In this document: piece after piece, positions 11,280 to 22,500 of the stretch
Layout of the letters: each line of letters starts with the position of its first letter
How positions within the stretch are numbered: the stretch's first letter is position 1
Assembly: GCA_933228895.1 (NCBI GenBank)
Contig: OW121848.1
Location: 95,561,470 to 95,625,469, forward strand
From: Platycnemis pennipes
Taxonomy: Eukaryota; Arthropoda; Insecta; Odonata; Platycnemididae
Direction of reading: 5' to 3'
DNA: 64,000 bases
Position numbers and translations under genes: made by a program
Notes under the pieces: model-generated
What the model was told of the DNA's origin: nothing
Database searches by the model: none
Seen by the model: only the letters and a program-made list of their open reading frames with translations

Positions 11280-11720
11280 TGAAAAATCGAGAGAAGGGAG
11301 AGAGAGAGGGAGAGTGAGATGAGGCGACCTCGTGCGCCCCTCTCCCCCCACCTCCCACATCTCCTACCCCTAACCACCTTCCGGATGGGTTGCATCAGTT
11401 TGGTTGCGAATGACGGAGGCGGAGGCCCCCGTAAGCCCCCCGGGAGGCAGGTGTGAGAAGGGGATCGGCGGGGGGAGGAGGGTGGAGACATGCTGGTAGG
11501 ACATCTGGTGGTCGGGGAGAGGAGGATGAGATCGCTGAGCGGCCGTCCGTCAGTCCGTCCGTTCGTGCGGCAAGCATAGAATTGAGAGAGAGAAAGAGAA
11601 AGAGACGTGGTGGGGGGAGGGGGAGGCGCCGAGGCCGCCACTGCCGTCAAACATCGACGCCAACGCGGCACGCACCGGGGAATCGCTCGTCTCTCCGTGG
11701 CAGCAACCCAGTCCCTAAGC
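11280..11720. repeat. GA/CT-rich low-complexity block
   Basis: A (GA)n tract at 11288-11320 is followed by GC-rich, purine-biased sequence to about 11640. Reading frames (such as 11246-11671 on the minus strand) are Ser/Pro/Arg-rich and compositional. Confidence 0.7.
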
Positions 11721-11950
11721 TATAATGACACGGTTCGTAACATAATGACAGAAATCCGCAGGACAGGATTTCGCAAAAAAAGTAAGATCGGACGTCCCGC
11801 GGGGGAAAAACAGGAGAAACAAAAACCTCGCGGGAGAAACGACGGAGGGAATCGCTCCCTATGAAATAAAGAAAAAAAAGATTACAAATTATTTTCCCTC
11901 TGCATTTTTCATGTTGATATTTTCGCGAGAAGATGGTGGAGACGCAGCCA

Positions 11951-12040
11951 TATCTATCTACGTCTACGTAATGCCCTGAGAGCCACCGCGAGGGTGTGAG
12001 GAAGGGGGTGAAAATCACCATGAATGAACTATTAATAGGC
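11951..12040 (+). repeat. Dispersed repeat, GCAAGCCACC-type core, copy A
   Basis: A short TCTAC-rich lead is followed by GAGCCACCGCGAGGGTGTG, a GAAGGGGGTG stretch and ATCACCATGAATGAACTATT. The same order of motifs is found at 12448-12523 (minus) and 53885-53955 (plus). I recall a similar core from repeats abundant in several arthropod orders, but the family name is not recoverable by eye. Confidence 0.65.
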
Positions 12041-12085
12041 AACTATGAAGGGCTAACTAATCTATTTATGCCAGACAGTATTGCT

Positions 12086-12094
12086 ATGGCTCTT
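12086..12094. repeat. Left target-site duplication of hairpin element H2
   Basis: ATGGCTCTT, identical to 12315-12323. Confidence 0.8.
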
Positions 12095-12314
12095 AAAGGT
12101 AGTTGTTTCAGGCTTGCTTTGGTGGAATATCATAACGAAAGAAAAAGACTAGCAATTTTCTAGAAGAAGAAGGTTTTACCTCGACCGGTTTCGGTGTACA
12201 ACACCATCATCAGCTCAGAGTGTTGTACACCGAGTGTGTCAGTGTTGTACACCGAAACCAGTCGAGGAAAAAAACCTTATTCTTGTGGAAAATTTCCAGT
12301 CCTTTTCTTTCGCA
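12095..12314 (+). mobile_element. Hairpin retroelement H2 with hammerhead-like core
   Basis: This 220-bp element has a leader with TCAGGC (12108-12113), 8 bases, then GTGGAA (12122-12127). The inverted arms are 12135-12204 and 12242-12312. On the minus strand from 12213 to 12183 the inner left arm has an intact core: CTGATGA, then T, then GGTGT-TGT-ACACC (a perfect 5-bp stem), then GAAA, then CCGGTC. The plus-strand copy in the right arm keeps the stem and GAAACCAGTC but has lost CTGATGA. The centre carries a 22-bp duplication containing TGTTGTACACCGA. The core order matches a hammerhead ribozyme of the Penelope/retrozyme type, but no stem I pairing is evident around it. Confidence 0.85.
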
Positions 12315-12323
12315 ATGGCTCTT
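12315..12323. repeat. Right target-site duplication of hairpin element H2
   Basis: ATGGCTCTT, identical to 12086-12094. Confidence 0.8.
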
Positions 12324-12447
12324 TTCGCCCGTCAACCATAACTGTATTTTCATTTATATGTAGATAATAACCACATAGTTGCACATGACTGCATATCGAG
12401 CACGTTTCCAACTAGCAGTTGAATTGTAGCTCTTGGGTGCAACCCAG

Positions 12448-12523
12448 TAGTATGTTTGGTGATATCCACCCTCTGCCACAAACCCTCACGTTGGCTTGCA
12501 GGGATTTGCGTAGATGTAGATGT
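12448..12523 (-). repeat. Dispersed repeat, GCAAGCCACC-type core, copy B
   Basis: On the minus strand the order is ACATCTACATCTACG, CCTGCAAGCCAACGTGAGGG, TTTGTGGCAGAGGGTGG, then ATCACCAAACATACTACTGG. This is the same order as copy A, 450 bp away in the opposite orientation, with element H2 lying between the two. Confidence 0.7.
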
Positions 12524-15500
12524 ATTTTTTAATGGTTGCGTACCGTAAGCGCTCCTCGCTTCGTTATAGTACCTACTCACACAGTTGTACTTCCAGAATG
12601 TTTATTTTCATAAAATTCACCGTAATTTCAACGAAAAAGTGTAAAACAATATCTCTCATCTATAGATATGTATGCAAACTTTTGGTAAAAACTTGTCTTC
12701 CGTAGATATGAATACTTTGAAAGGTTTGTTCTGTTCAGGATCCGTCCTCACTTTTCATGCTTCAGATAGAGGGTTTTTTTCTATCGCGAATATTGTGATC
12801 TTATGCCTCGTTTATCTTATAGCTTAAACTAGAGGTGTTGGATGACCATAATTATAAGCTGTTATATAACCTTACAGCGACTACGAGGATGAGAGAAGAT
12901 TCTTTTATTGCACGCTGTGAGACGCCAAAATCATAAAATTCTGATCAAGGATGAAGAAATTAATTGCTTTATTGTTTTTAATTTGCCTTTTTTATGTTGA
13001 AAATTTCGCTGCTAAGGTATAGTTGACTTAAACATTGAAATTACGTCATTCCCGAAATAGCATTTTTATCTAACGAATTTTCCCTCCACCGGGGATTTTT
13101 TTTTTGCTAAATAGCATTTAGTGAGGTTACGTTAGTCGTTTTCACGTTTCACGGATCATTATTACTATTCGTTAAAGGAGGCACTAGTGTGACGATTGAC
13201 CCAGCTACGACGAAAACATTTTCCTCCTAATAATCTTGCCCATTTTTAAGAGTAACAACCGAGAACTCAGATTAAATTAAAATTATTCGTGGCGAAAAGT
13301 GCGTAAAAATGAAATGCGTAGGATGTGACGATTTTCTGCTAGATTATCATGGTCTTCCAAATAGAATGAAGTCCAAGTATTTTACACTTTTGACTGCGCA
13401 CATGGCTGCATCATGTCTGCTTAATTTCTAATACTATTTCTGTGACTTCTAGATACAATAGAGCCAATAGATAGAGCCAATTGGATACGTGTAACAGCGA
13501 ATAAAGGAGTGATAGTATTACGAAGAGTAAGTTAGTGTGGTCGTTAACTACAGCAAGCTTTATGTTAGGCGCTACTACAGGTGTGTTACGGAAGGAAACA
13601 TATAAATTACTTATAGCAGCGACCAATCACGATGTAAAACATTCACAATGGAAGGATAGTCACCTGAAAGTGATTAATGCAGGTGAAAAGGTGTGCTGCA
13701 GGTAATAAAACTTATCGTTATCACCGTTCAGTGTAGATTTAGTAATTTACTGTGGACTCAAAATATTTTTTCACGCAAACTACATTGCATCGCTCAAAAA
13801 ATGCAAAAATGAAAATCCATATTCAATTCATACAATTTCCTTGCTTCGGAGTTAGAAGCACTAATCCCCGGCTTGGATTACTTTGAAGGAACTTTCCCCT
13901 AAAAGTTCATAGAAGTTTTGGTTGTCTTGTATGTTCTAACTTCAAAATTTATGTCAATCACAAATTTTTTAAGAGAAATTTCACGAATACTGTCATCATC
14001 TTCGAATGATCGTGATAATAAAACTAGACGTAAAAATCTAAGAGGACACATATAGGTATGTTTGGTAATATAATTTCCATTTATTTCAATGTAGATACAC
14101 CTTTCATATAGCGGCTTTTCGAAATGGGAAAGAAGTGATTCAAAATAAATTTTCGCTCAAACATCCAAGAGCAATTCATATTTGAACAGAAATCCCAACG
14201 ACATTTTTAAATATAGTTCAACAACGGTAGCACGAATAACAGTTTTGCAGACTCCAAGTCAAAGGGGTAATTCGATCCTTTGCCGTAACATTCACCCAGG
14301 TTTCTCAGCTCTTTAACGAAAACATTCCATCACGTTGAACTCGCAGAAGATAATAACGGCTGAGGGAGCGAACGGAGGAAATTTGTTCTCATAGACGGAA
14401 CTTCGAGTTTTCTTCCAAATACGGCAGTTCAACCCTTATCCTAGAAAATTTTCACATCACCATTAACCTATATGCCGACGAATAATCGCTCCAGCTCCGG
14501 CATTGTTACTGTAGAAATGACGCTCATGGAAAAATTCTAGACTTCGCTGTCACAATGCGGTCGGTGGATTCCCATTTAGCTCCTAAATAAATGATCAAAA
14601 CCGAATGGCGCGCCAATAATTTGCCGAAGAAGAAGTTTTAAGGGAAGGGAGTTTTTTGGCCTAATACCCCGCAAATTGGTTGAAATGACTGCTTCGATCA
14701 AAGAAAACAAACGGGAAGAGTGTAAAATTCCTCTTAAAAATTACGACTTGTAGAATTCTACCTGAAGTACACCAGAAGTTACCACCAGTTGGGAGAATGT
14801 TTTACGTGGGGGGGCATAACCTAGGCATAGCTTATTTCTAATAACGGGCGCTTGGAAACGCAAGGAATAATTATTCCTGATTCTCATACACTATTCAATT
14901 TTTGTAGGTCCGCATGCACGGTAAAATGATCATTCCCTTTCAATAGTGTATCAGTGCAAGCGATGAATAAACGCTGAACCCGAATGAGTTTTTCATAATT
15001 TAAATAGTGGAATAGGGATATTCCACGTTATTAGAAAATAGAGGTGTTAGGAGATAAGAACAACAACAAGAGAAATTATAAGAGTAAGCGTTCTATGCAG
15101 ATAACTTTAATAGGAATCGTTAGACCTCTACGGGAAGAATCGCAATGCACCAGTTCTATATTATTTCCACCAATCGGTCGAATGTTTAAGTGAGTGACAT
15201 ATAAACACTATGACTTATATACTACTAACCCGTCCTCGCAATTAGACGGAGATAATTAAATAAATATTAATGACACAATGAAAAATCATTGGATGCTGTG
15301 GTAAATGCGAGTTGGAAGGCATGCTGAATTCCAAAGAATGTAGGCCGTAGATGAATAACACGAATAAGATGAGAAAGAATTTGAATATCCAAAGCTACGA
15401 TACTTATAAGGGGAAACACACCCTCAATTGTTAATCTTGTATTAACTCATACTTTACAATGGAGATTGTAAGCAGTATTTATGGCACACTCTTTAGTCAT

Positions 15501-15772
15501 AGTGGAAAGGAATGATTTTTACCCAGTTATCTATGATGTTGTCTCTGTGATTGTCTAAGTGGATTGCACATCAAAGTCTAATGACATCAACCCACATGCA
15601 TTTTGATCCTCAAAGAAATCAATCATTGAGGAGGCATTTTATTCCACCCACATCAAAATACAGGAACTCAATTCCTTGGATAATGACGAAGAAATAAATC
15701 ATCCACCTGAAGACAAAACCTTACGCCAAGTTATTGTGCCATATAAGACACTGTCGACAGCAGTCATATGTA
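12524..15772. other. Non-coding AT-rich stretch
   Basis: No gene or mobile element recognised. A 10-bp inverted repeat, ATACACTATT (14886-14895) and AATAGTGTAT (14942-14951), is the only local structure noted. Confidence 0.6.
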
Positions 15773-15890
15773 GACGCCCGTTAAATCTCGGCCACAGTGG
15801 TTAATAATTTGTCCCTCGGGCACGCCGCCTTCGCCTCCCGGGCTCCCTGGCGCGCCGCACTGTGTTTAAATCATTAACCGCTCCTCAACT
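15773..15890. promoter_or_regulatory. GC-rich island bounded by inverted TTAAT motifs (candidate cis-element)
   Basis: GGTTAATAATTT (15799-15810) and AAATCATTAACC (15868-15879) are inverted copies with one mismatch. They flank a 57-bp CpG-containing island that sits in AT-rich DNA about 3.2 kb upstream of the homeobox exon. The ATTA/TAAT cores are typical of homeodomain binding sites, so autoregulation is possible, but this is inference only. Confidence 0.25.
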
Positions 15891-18800
15891 TGTGGAAGTC
15901 TTTAATTATCGCGTCCGAAGGTGATTTTTGAAGGACGGTTGCCTACAGTAGCAGTAAAATCGAAGGAAATGCAAATTCATGAGATCCATGACTGCAGGAG
16001 TTTCGTTCCTCCGTCTAGTTTCTGCTATCGGTTTGTGTGTCGCTAATGGAGCGCAAATGGAACTTGCAGACATAAAGTTTTTCTATGTGAGAGTTAAATA
16101 AGGACTGAACGTGAAGAATTTGAGCACGTTAGAATACATCTTTAAGATTCATCATTTTGCTTTAGTTCTTTCCGTTGAACCGATTGAATTCACTAATGAA
16201 TGCCAGACAGCGAGAAGTTAAGAATGCAATGTCAAATATGGTACATACTTAGATTCACAGCTTACGCTCATAAACTGCTGAGACGAAGGGGAGCTTACCT
16301 CTGGAATTGCCAACTCATGCAGTTTTAGCTCACGGAATAAAGTCAGATGGCAGCGAACCAGAACACACCCAAAAAATGTGAGACGAAGGGGTCATTGGAA
16401 ATATTTTTCTATTCACTCGTGTCAGATGGGACGCAAGTTGGCGGTAAAGTCAGGAGAAGAGCAAACTTTCTCATTAAACTACACATACACATAACTTAAT
16501 ACTATTCATTCCCAGATGGTAGCTTTCACGCAATACTTCTGCCGAGGAACAAACCGTGCCTCACGGAAAAGCAAAATGGCGTCGATGCGATTGTCAACAG
16601 CGCTATGTTGAGCTCTATACGTTCATTCAGGCGTCTCAAAGTCTATGAAAATAAGCACTCGTGTATCTTTTGGTTTTATTGCCTTAGCCTCCTGTCATAT
16701 AATTTGTTAAAAATGTGAGCATATTCCGAAATAGTATGAAATAATACAATGCAAGTGATTCAGAAATAAGTCGCTTAAAAAAATGGAACTACATTATGGT
16801 CATGCATAGATTATGATTTTTTATAGCCACATTCATAAAGCAGTTAAAAATATTATGATGTGATGTTCCCTAATGAAAAAACGTATCAGCATTTATCTTC
16901 AGGTGTAAGGATTTCACGATGATTACTTTCGACAGTTTTACCCCATTACCAATTGAAACTCACGTAGCTATAACTATCACACTTCTTGAGATTAAATACT
17001 TTGAAGGTTAGAAATTTCAGCTCTCTTGTTATAAATATGACGAGCAGTAGTTCTTCACCCTAGTTCTAAAGTTAATAAATATTGATTTAAAAGTAATACT
17101 AAAGCTACATAATCTGGAGTGTTGAATTGAAATAAATGAAATAATACAAGTGGGCTGATTATACCTACCACTAATTGAGAAAATGCTATTTTCATTCTCC
17201 TCGCAGAAAATTAACTAAATCTCTTTTTTCCTCCAATGTTGCTTTGGGCGTGGCTTCATCAGAGCAACTTCAAGACTTAAGTGCTTGCATAAGCAACCAA
17301 GGCGGATTCGGTTAACATCCAGAATATCCTATTTTAAGCCAAAAGTCGAAGAACTAAATGAAAACGAGCCCATATTACGAAAAACATACTCTGTGGCCTA
17401 CGCTAAAATTATAATCATACCGCCCAATACCATATTTTACAGAAAAAATATACAAAAATCAAGAAGAAATTTCGCCAAGAAATGTCTTCTTTCATTTTGT
17501 GTGTTCCTATAACTTCTCTGATCTTAAGGGGTGGAGAAAAACGGGGGGAGGGGGGAAGGGGGATAGAAAAAGTATATACAAATAATTTAAAGCACCATTA
17601 AGAAAAAGAACGTTTTGGAACCGACTACTTCAACCACCTTGAGCATAGACTCTTAATGTTACAGTCTCTACTCTGGCATTCCCTCAAATACAAATTAAAT
17701 TTTCATCGCCACTATTCTACCTTCCTGGCATTCTTTCAGATGCATTAACGCACTCAGCCGCATGAATTATCCGTTCACGGGAGACTTTGAGGAAAAACAC
17801 AATGATCAGAGTTATTACTAAGCATCGAGCTTCCTGGAACGGTGGAAGGTCGATTTTTATCAGGAAGGCATCTAAGGTTTTATGGGTCTTATAAAGTGAA
17901 ATAATTCCGCAGGGGCAAAATTAATCGGCGTGGAGACGCTTGAAAAGCTTAGGAGCGGACCGCGCTCACCCATGGACGCCAGGGTTGAGCACCTTCCGGT
18001 TCTAAAATTATGCACTCATAAAGGCGAATGAAATTAAGTGATTGCAGGAAGGTCACACAGCGACGTGACAAGATCTCTCTTTCCAGTTGCTTGGGTCTCA
18101 AAATTATTGTCTTTCCTATAACTTCTCCGGTGTCATTTGTGTCGCAAGTTTTGGATTGTCATCTGCTTAGTTTTATTTTTCGAAAAATCAAAAGAAATGA
18201 AATATGCTTCCTCGTACGTGATTTATATCTAGTAGACTACATTTCGCTAGATACGGAGAGCGGCCACTTAAAGAAGTTTACGAGCTTGAAAAACATCGAA
18301 ATTTTTCGCCGTGGCTTTAATCACGGAATTTTCAGAAATTAATATTATCTCATTTTACGTCTTGCTGCTCTGGTGAAAATTCAATTATCCCCTATCGTGC
18401 AATCCAAACAATTGATGCTCCTATTATCATATTTAATGTAATTTAAACCTCACTTAATACTTAATGGCATTGTCTTGGCATGCATGAGAATACAGGTGAT
18501 AAGGGCCGTACTTTATATTGTGTGGTGTATGATGTTAAAATGGACATCTTTGGGTCTATTATCAATAATATACATAAAAAGACACCTGTAGAACTGTGCA
18601 GTCGGATTGAATTTTTATGAAATAACCAAATGTCTTGTAGTATTAGAGGAGTTATCAAATAAATTAATGTTAAATTGCCATCACCCAATGAGGACCATTG
18701 TAATCATTATTCAAATGGGACTACATCCTTCTAACTTACAAGTTGAAGTACTCCCCCTTCGGACCTCCAGCACTAATATTTTAATAAATATCATTGATAT

Positions 18801-18988
18801 AGATTTCTATATTGAAACACATTGATAAATCATTCCTCCAATATCTGAAGCTAACATAGTCAGCAGCGACAGATCTGTAACTCCGTATCCAATACCCGGA
18901 GGCTGTATCACGCCTATGAATACCTTCTATTTTACGGCCTGTCGTAGATCGTAAAGTACTGCTATCACACGAATCACTTTCACTCACG
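15891..18988. other. Non-coding, upstream intron of the Dll exon
   Basis: AT-rich, with a small GC-richer patch near 17920-18000. No exon with a Dll N-terminal-domain signature and no mobile element is seen. Confidence 0.65.
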
Positions 18989-19012
18989 ATAATATTTTCT
19001 CATTTCTTCCAG
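18989..19012 (+). other. Splice acceptor and polypyrimidine tract of the Dll exon
   Basis: The sequence ATTTTCTCATTTCTTCCAG immediately precedes the exon: a pyrimidine-rich tract ending in CAG. The AG is at 19011-19012. Using this acceptor keeps the reading frame open into the homeodomain in phase 1. The acceptor is consistent with the Dlx family exon 1/exon 2 boundary, which lies just upstream of the homeodomain. Confidence 0.85.
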
Positions 19013-19194
19013 ACAAGTGCCAGGATGACCCGTCGATGCGAGTTAACGGAAAAGGCAAGAAGATGCGAAAACCAAGAACCATATACTCCAGCCTCCAGCT
19101 CCAGCAGCTCAACCGGAGGTTCCAGAGAACACAGTACCTGGCGCTACCCGAGCGAGCGGAGTTGGCAGCATCGCTCGGTCTCACACAAACGCAG
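19013..19194 (+). CDS. Dll: Distal-less homeobox gene, internal exon (homeodomain residues 1-44)
   Basis: This exon encodes part of the homeodomain transcription factor Distal-less (vertebrate Dlx), a nuclear DNA-binding protein that specifies distal appendages in arthropods. The first two bases complete a codon split by the upstream intron (phase 1). The reading frame then gives a short linker, [17 protein letters not shown] (its D assumes a G from the missing exon), followed by [20 protein letters not shown] and [19 protein letters not shown]. Leu16 and Phe20 of the homeodomain hydrophobic core are present. [10 protein letters not shown] is the arthropod form; vertebrate Dlx proteins have FQLAALQRRF here. 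The exon stops after Gln44 in phase 0, the known Dlx intron position. Recognition helix 3, with Trp48, Phe49 and Asn51, must lie on the next exon, which is not in this window. The 182-bp length fits a Dlx exon 2. No stop or frameshift is seen. Identity is nearly certain; whether it is the only Dll copy cannot be told. Confidence 0.96.
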
Positions 19195-19200
19195 GTAAGC
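19195..19200 (+). other. Splice donor of the Dll exon
   Basis: ACGCAG|GTAAGC is a strong match to the donor consensus and falls between homeodomain residues 44 and 45, where Dlx genes across animals carry an intron. The following intron runs to the end of the window or beyond. Confidence 0.93.
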
Positions 19201-22004
19201 TTAGCTCTCTAATTGTGCTGGCAGATATGGACAGATTCATACCACCCACCAAAGTGCTAGGAAAAAAAAGATTATGATGCATAATATTTCCCAATTTTAT
19301 TCAGCCATCGAAGAATCGCTCGTCAACGAAAGTACTTTACGTTAGCAGGCAGACGAACTAATTATTTCCATGCCAATATTTTCATATGCTCAAGAAAAAA
19401 AAACAATATTACAGCCTAGAAACAGGAGTCAACCGCTTAATAATACAGAAGTAACTCAGAATTATTTTCAAGGAAATTTCCGCTCAATTCCTCACAGACA
19501 GATAAAACCATTTCAGGGTTAACAATGCCACGAGAAGCATAATAAAGATTCCAATAGCACGCATGGGAATATTGCGTTGGTAGTTGGTAAATTAAAATAT
19601 TGCTCGTGGGCCGAGGGAACAAATATAAATACTGGCAGGTATAAAATAGGTGCGTAATTGGTTAGTGAATGAATGCAATCCATCAAAACAAGGCAGAAAA
19701 TTTAGTGGATGACGTTCATGTGATCACAAATTGAGAAAGCTAGAACGAAATAATGCATAAGAGTTTACGCCTCTCTATTCTCAAATGAGTACAAATAAAA
19801 AACAAACCTTATAATACCGCTTGTGTGCACTGGTTATGTACTTCAATGCTTTCGCTCAATGTAAAAGGAGATAATAAAAAATGAAAACATTTCAACGACT
19901 AAATTTTTCCTCTGAGAAATAATCTTGCAACAAGATCGTCAAAGCTTGTCTATTTTCTCGTGCGGAGAGATTTTTTCGTATTTTTTGTCTCAGCCCTCTC
20001 GAATGACGCTCATTACAGGTCAAACCTTTTATTTTTCGGCTGCTGACATTTAGGGGTGAATGGGATTCGCCGGAAACAAATCGGAAAAGTAACCAAGGGC
20101 AAAAAATACACCCACGAAATCACAAACGCCCACCTGCCGATAGAAATTACTTCGGTTGTTTCACCGGGAGGATGAAACGGGAAACGAAGTGGATTCGGGA
20201 GCCATCTCGGGTGTGCTCCTTCCTGGTAAGAGGAAAGCGAAGGCGGGGGCTCGAGCGAGAGGATAGGATGCTGAGATTGGCAAGAAGAGAGGGAAGAAGG
20301 GAGGGAAGAAGGGAGGGAGGTAGGGGAGATTGATCGAAAAGGAAGGGGGAAGTGGTAAAAGGCTGTGAAAACATTTTTGAAAGTTGGAACTACGAAAATT
20401 TTATGAAGGTGGAGTAGCTAGGAGAAAGTGAAGGCTTAGAATACAAAGGTGGTATACAAGGTTACACGGCGGCAGGAAAATATCTGAAATATAAAAGTTA
20501 TGGAGGATACTTTGCCTCACCACTTTTTGGAGATATTGGAGAAACCTTTGAAAGCATCAGAAATTTACATTCATTATTATTAAAATTGCATCCATTTTTA
20601 CGCCAAGCAAATGATATAATAAAATGGCGGTTTGTTACTAGTATGTTTTTGGATCAGTACTTTGTAAAGGAGATCACAATCAGCACACCAACTACCAACT
20701 AACCCAAGCTGAACTCCACAAAACGGGAGAACATTGACGGAATACGCATTCTATAATGTTATTTCAATTTCCGGAAAAGCATGAGTATCGACATGTTAAG
20801 GTTCTTAGAATGCATCGATTCAAATGAGATTATAAGAGAATAGTGTAAAGATATCGCCTTAATTATTACAAATAGTATATAGGGATACAATATCCTTCAT
20901 TTGTACAAGATGCTTTCTCTTCATGATCCTTGGACCTCCAACACATTACAATTTAGAATTCACGGCCTCTATGATATGCTACTTTCTAGACAAGTAGCGG
21001 TAGGTAGAATTACACCCAGGGAAGGGCAATTTGCTCGCTTGGAATAAATATCACAGGCTCGGATTTTGCTCACGAAACAGCCAATATAACTTAGCATATT
21101 TTCACAGTAAAGGCATATTACAAGACCGGTTCAAACGAGTGATTTTAATCACCTGGATGAATATTCCATGGAACCGGTAGTGATATATACATGCTTTCCA
21201 AATTGTGGATGTGCATCAGGTTTTCGAAAATCAAGTCACATTTGAGTGTACTGCTCTGATCTGACGATTAACTGCGACTACTCCCATTTCATAGTTTTGA
21301 TACTGTCGTCATTATCTGTCGGCACTGAATAACGTTCCCATACATTCTCATCCACCGGAGAATTCAACACTTTTAATACCACTTTTTTCATGTAGGTATC
21401 TCACTTAACTTAAAAAAATAAAAGGATAGAATTCAGGAGGATGACACATAGGGTCGGGGTATATTCCATACTCAGGAATGGATTTCGCACAGAGTCGTAA
21501 CAATAACTTAAGATTTTAGATTTCCTTATGCGGGAACAGAATTATTATCACAATTTGTTCTTAAGAAGATGCTACTAATCATTCAGTTTGCTTAATCTAC
21601 CTTCCCCTACTATAATCGCAAGTGAAGAGAAGGGACGCATGTTATCAACACAAAATAATGCACTTTTCGTTATAACCTCGTATTTTTGCCATTTCCATTA
21701 TATAGGATAAATAATGTTATTAAATGGAGAAAACCTCAAGAAGAATTCAGTCGCCATTAGGAAAATGAGAAAGGTTAAGGAGCCTACCTCATCTATGACA
21801 CCCCCATCCGTTCTCCGTCATCAGAATTGGCTGTATCACTCTCAGTGAACGAACCCATAAGTTAAAGTTTCATTTGGTGATCTTAGTATTATCTCAATCC
21901 CGCGGTATAGGAAGGATAGGTCCAGGCACAGCTAGTAGGATAGATTCTATGAACCGTTTGGTGCTATTCTATCTTAGAGTAGCTCGGATAGCAGTGGGTA
22001 TAAA
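19201..22004. other. Start of the downstream Dll intron
   Basis: AT-rich. A purine microsatellite-like run of GGGAGGGAAGAA units lies at about 20275-20335. No sequence resembling the helix-3 exon (VKIWFQNRR) is found. Confidence 0.65.
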
Positions 22005-22500
22005 AATTCAAGGGTGGGGTTGGGAAATGGTAGGGAGGAGCGGTTGCGCATCACGCATAAATACATTCGACACCACGACGAGAAGGGGCGACGCGACGGG
22101 GGGATGGGAGAGCGTTAGTTGTAGCGGAAGACCTGACCCGCCACCACACACGAGAGTCGCGGGTGGGAGGGAGGTGGTTAAAGGGTCCGAAGAGAGCAGA
22201 GGGGGCTGGAAAGGGGGGGGGGGAGGTGTGGGTGGGGGAGCGTGGTGTCGGGTGGTGCGTGCTGGGCTAATGGAGGGTGGAGGCGGGGGTTGGATATGGG
22301 GAGGAGGGCTGAAGCGGAGGCCGGAGATAGCGAGGAGGAAAGAAAGGGGATGTTTTCCGAGAGATAGGGCTGACGGGAAGGAGATATGGAGAGAGGATGG
22401 AGGATATGGTGGTTGCTGCCTAGAGGGGTCGCTCTGGGGGATAAAAATGAGACGGAGTGGGATGGAATAGGAGAGGAAGAGGGGCATGATGGAGGGCGGG
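22005..22500. repeat. G/A-rich (purine) low-complexity block
   Basis: About 500 bp of G- and A-rich sequence on the plus strand gives Gly-rich frames on one strand (21874-22470) and Pro-rich frames on the other (22008-22487). No domain is present. Confidence 0.7.

Noticed and set aside
14886..14951. 10-bp inverted repeat ATACACTATT/AATAGTGTAT
   Set aside because: Too short, without flanking duplications. Expected by chance in AT-rich sequence.
1..19012. Search for the Dll N-terminal exon
   Set aside because: No sequence encoding the conserved FIELQQ-type N-terminal motif was seen. It is probably upstream of the window.
18984..19184. Open frame on the minus strand across the homeobox exon
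   Set aside because: It is the complement of the well-supported Dll exon and has no family similarity.
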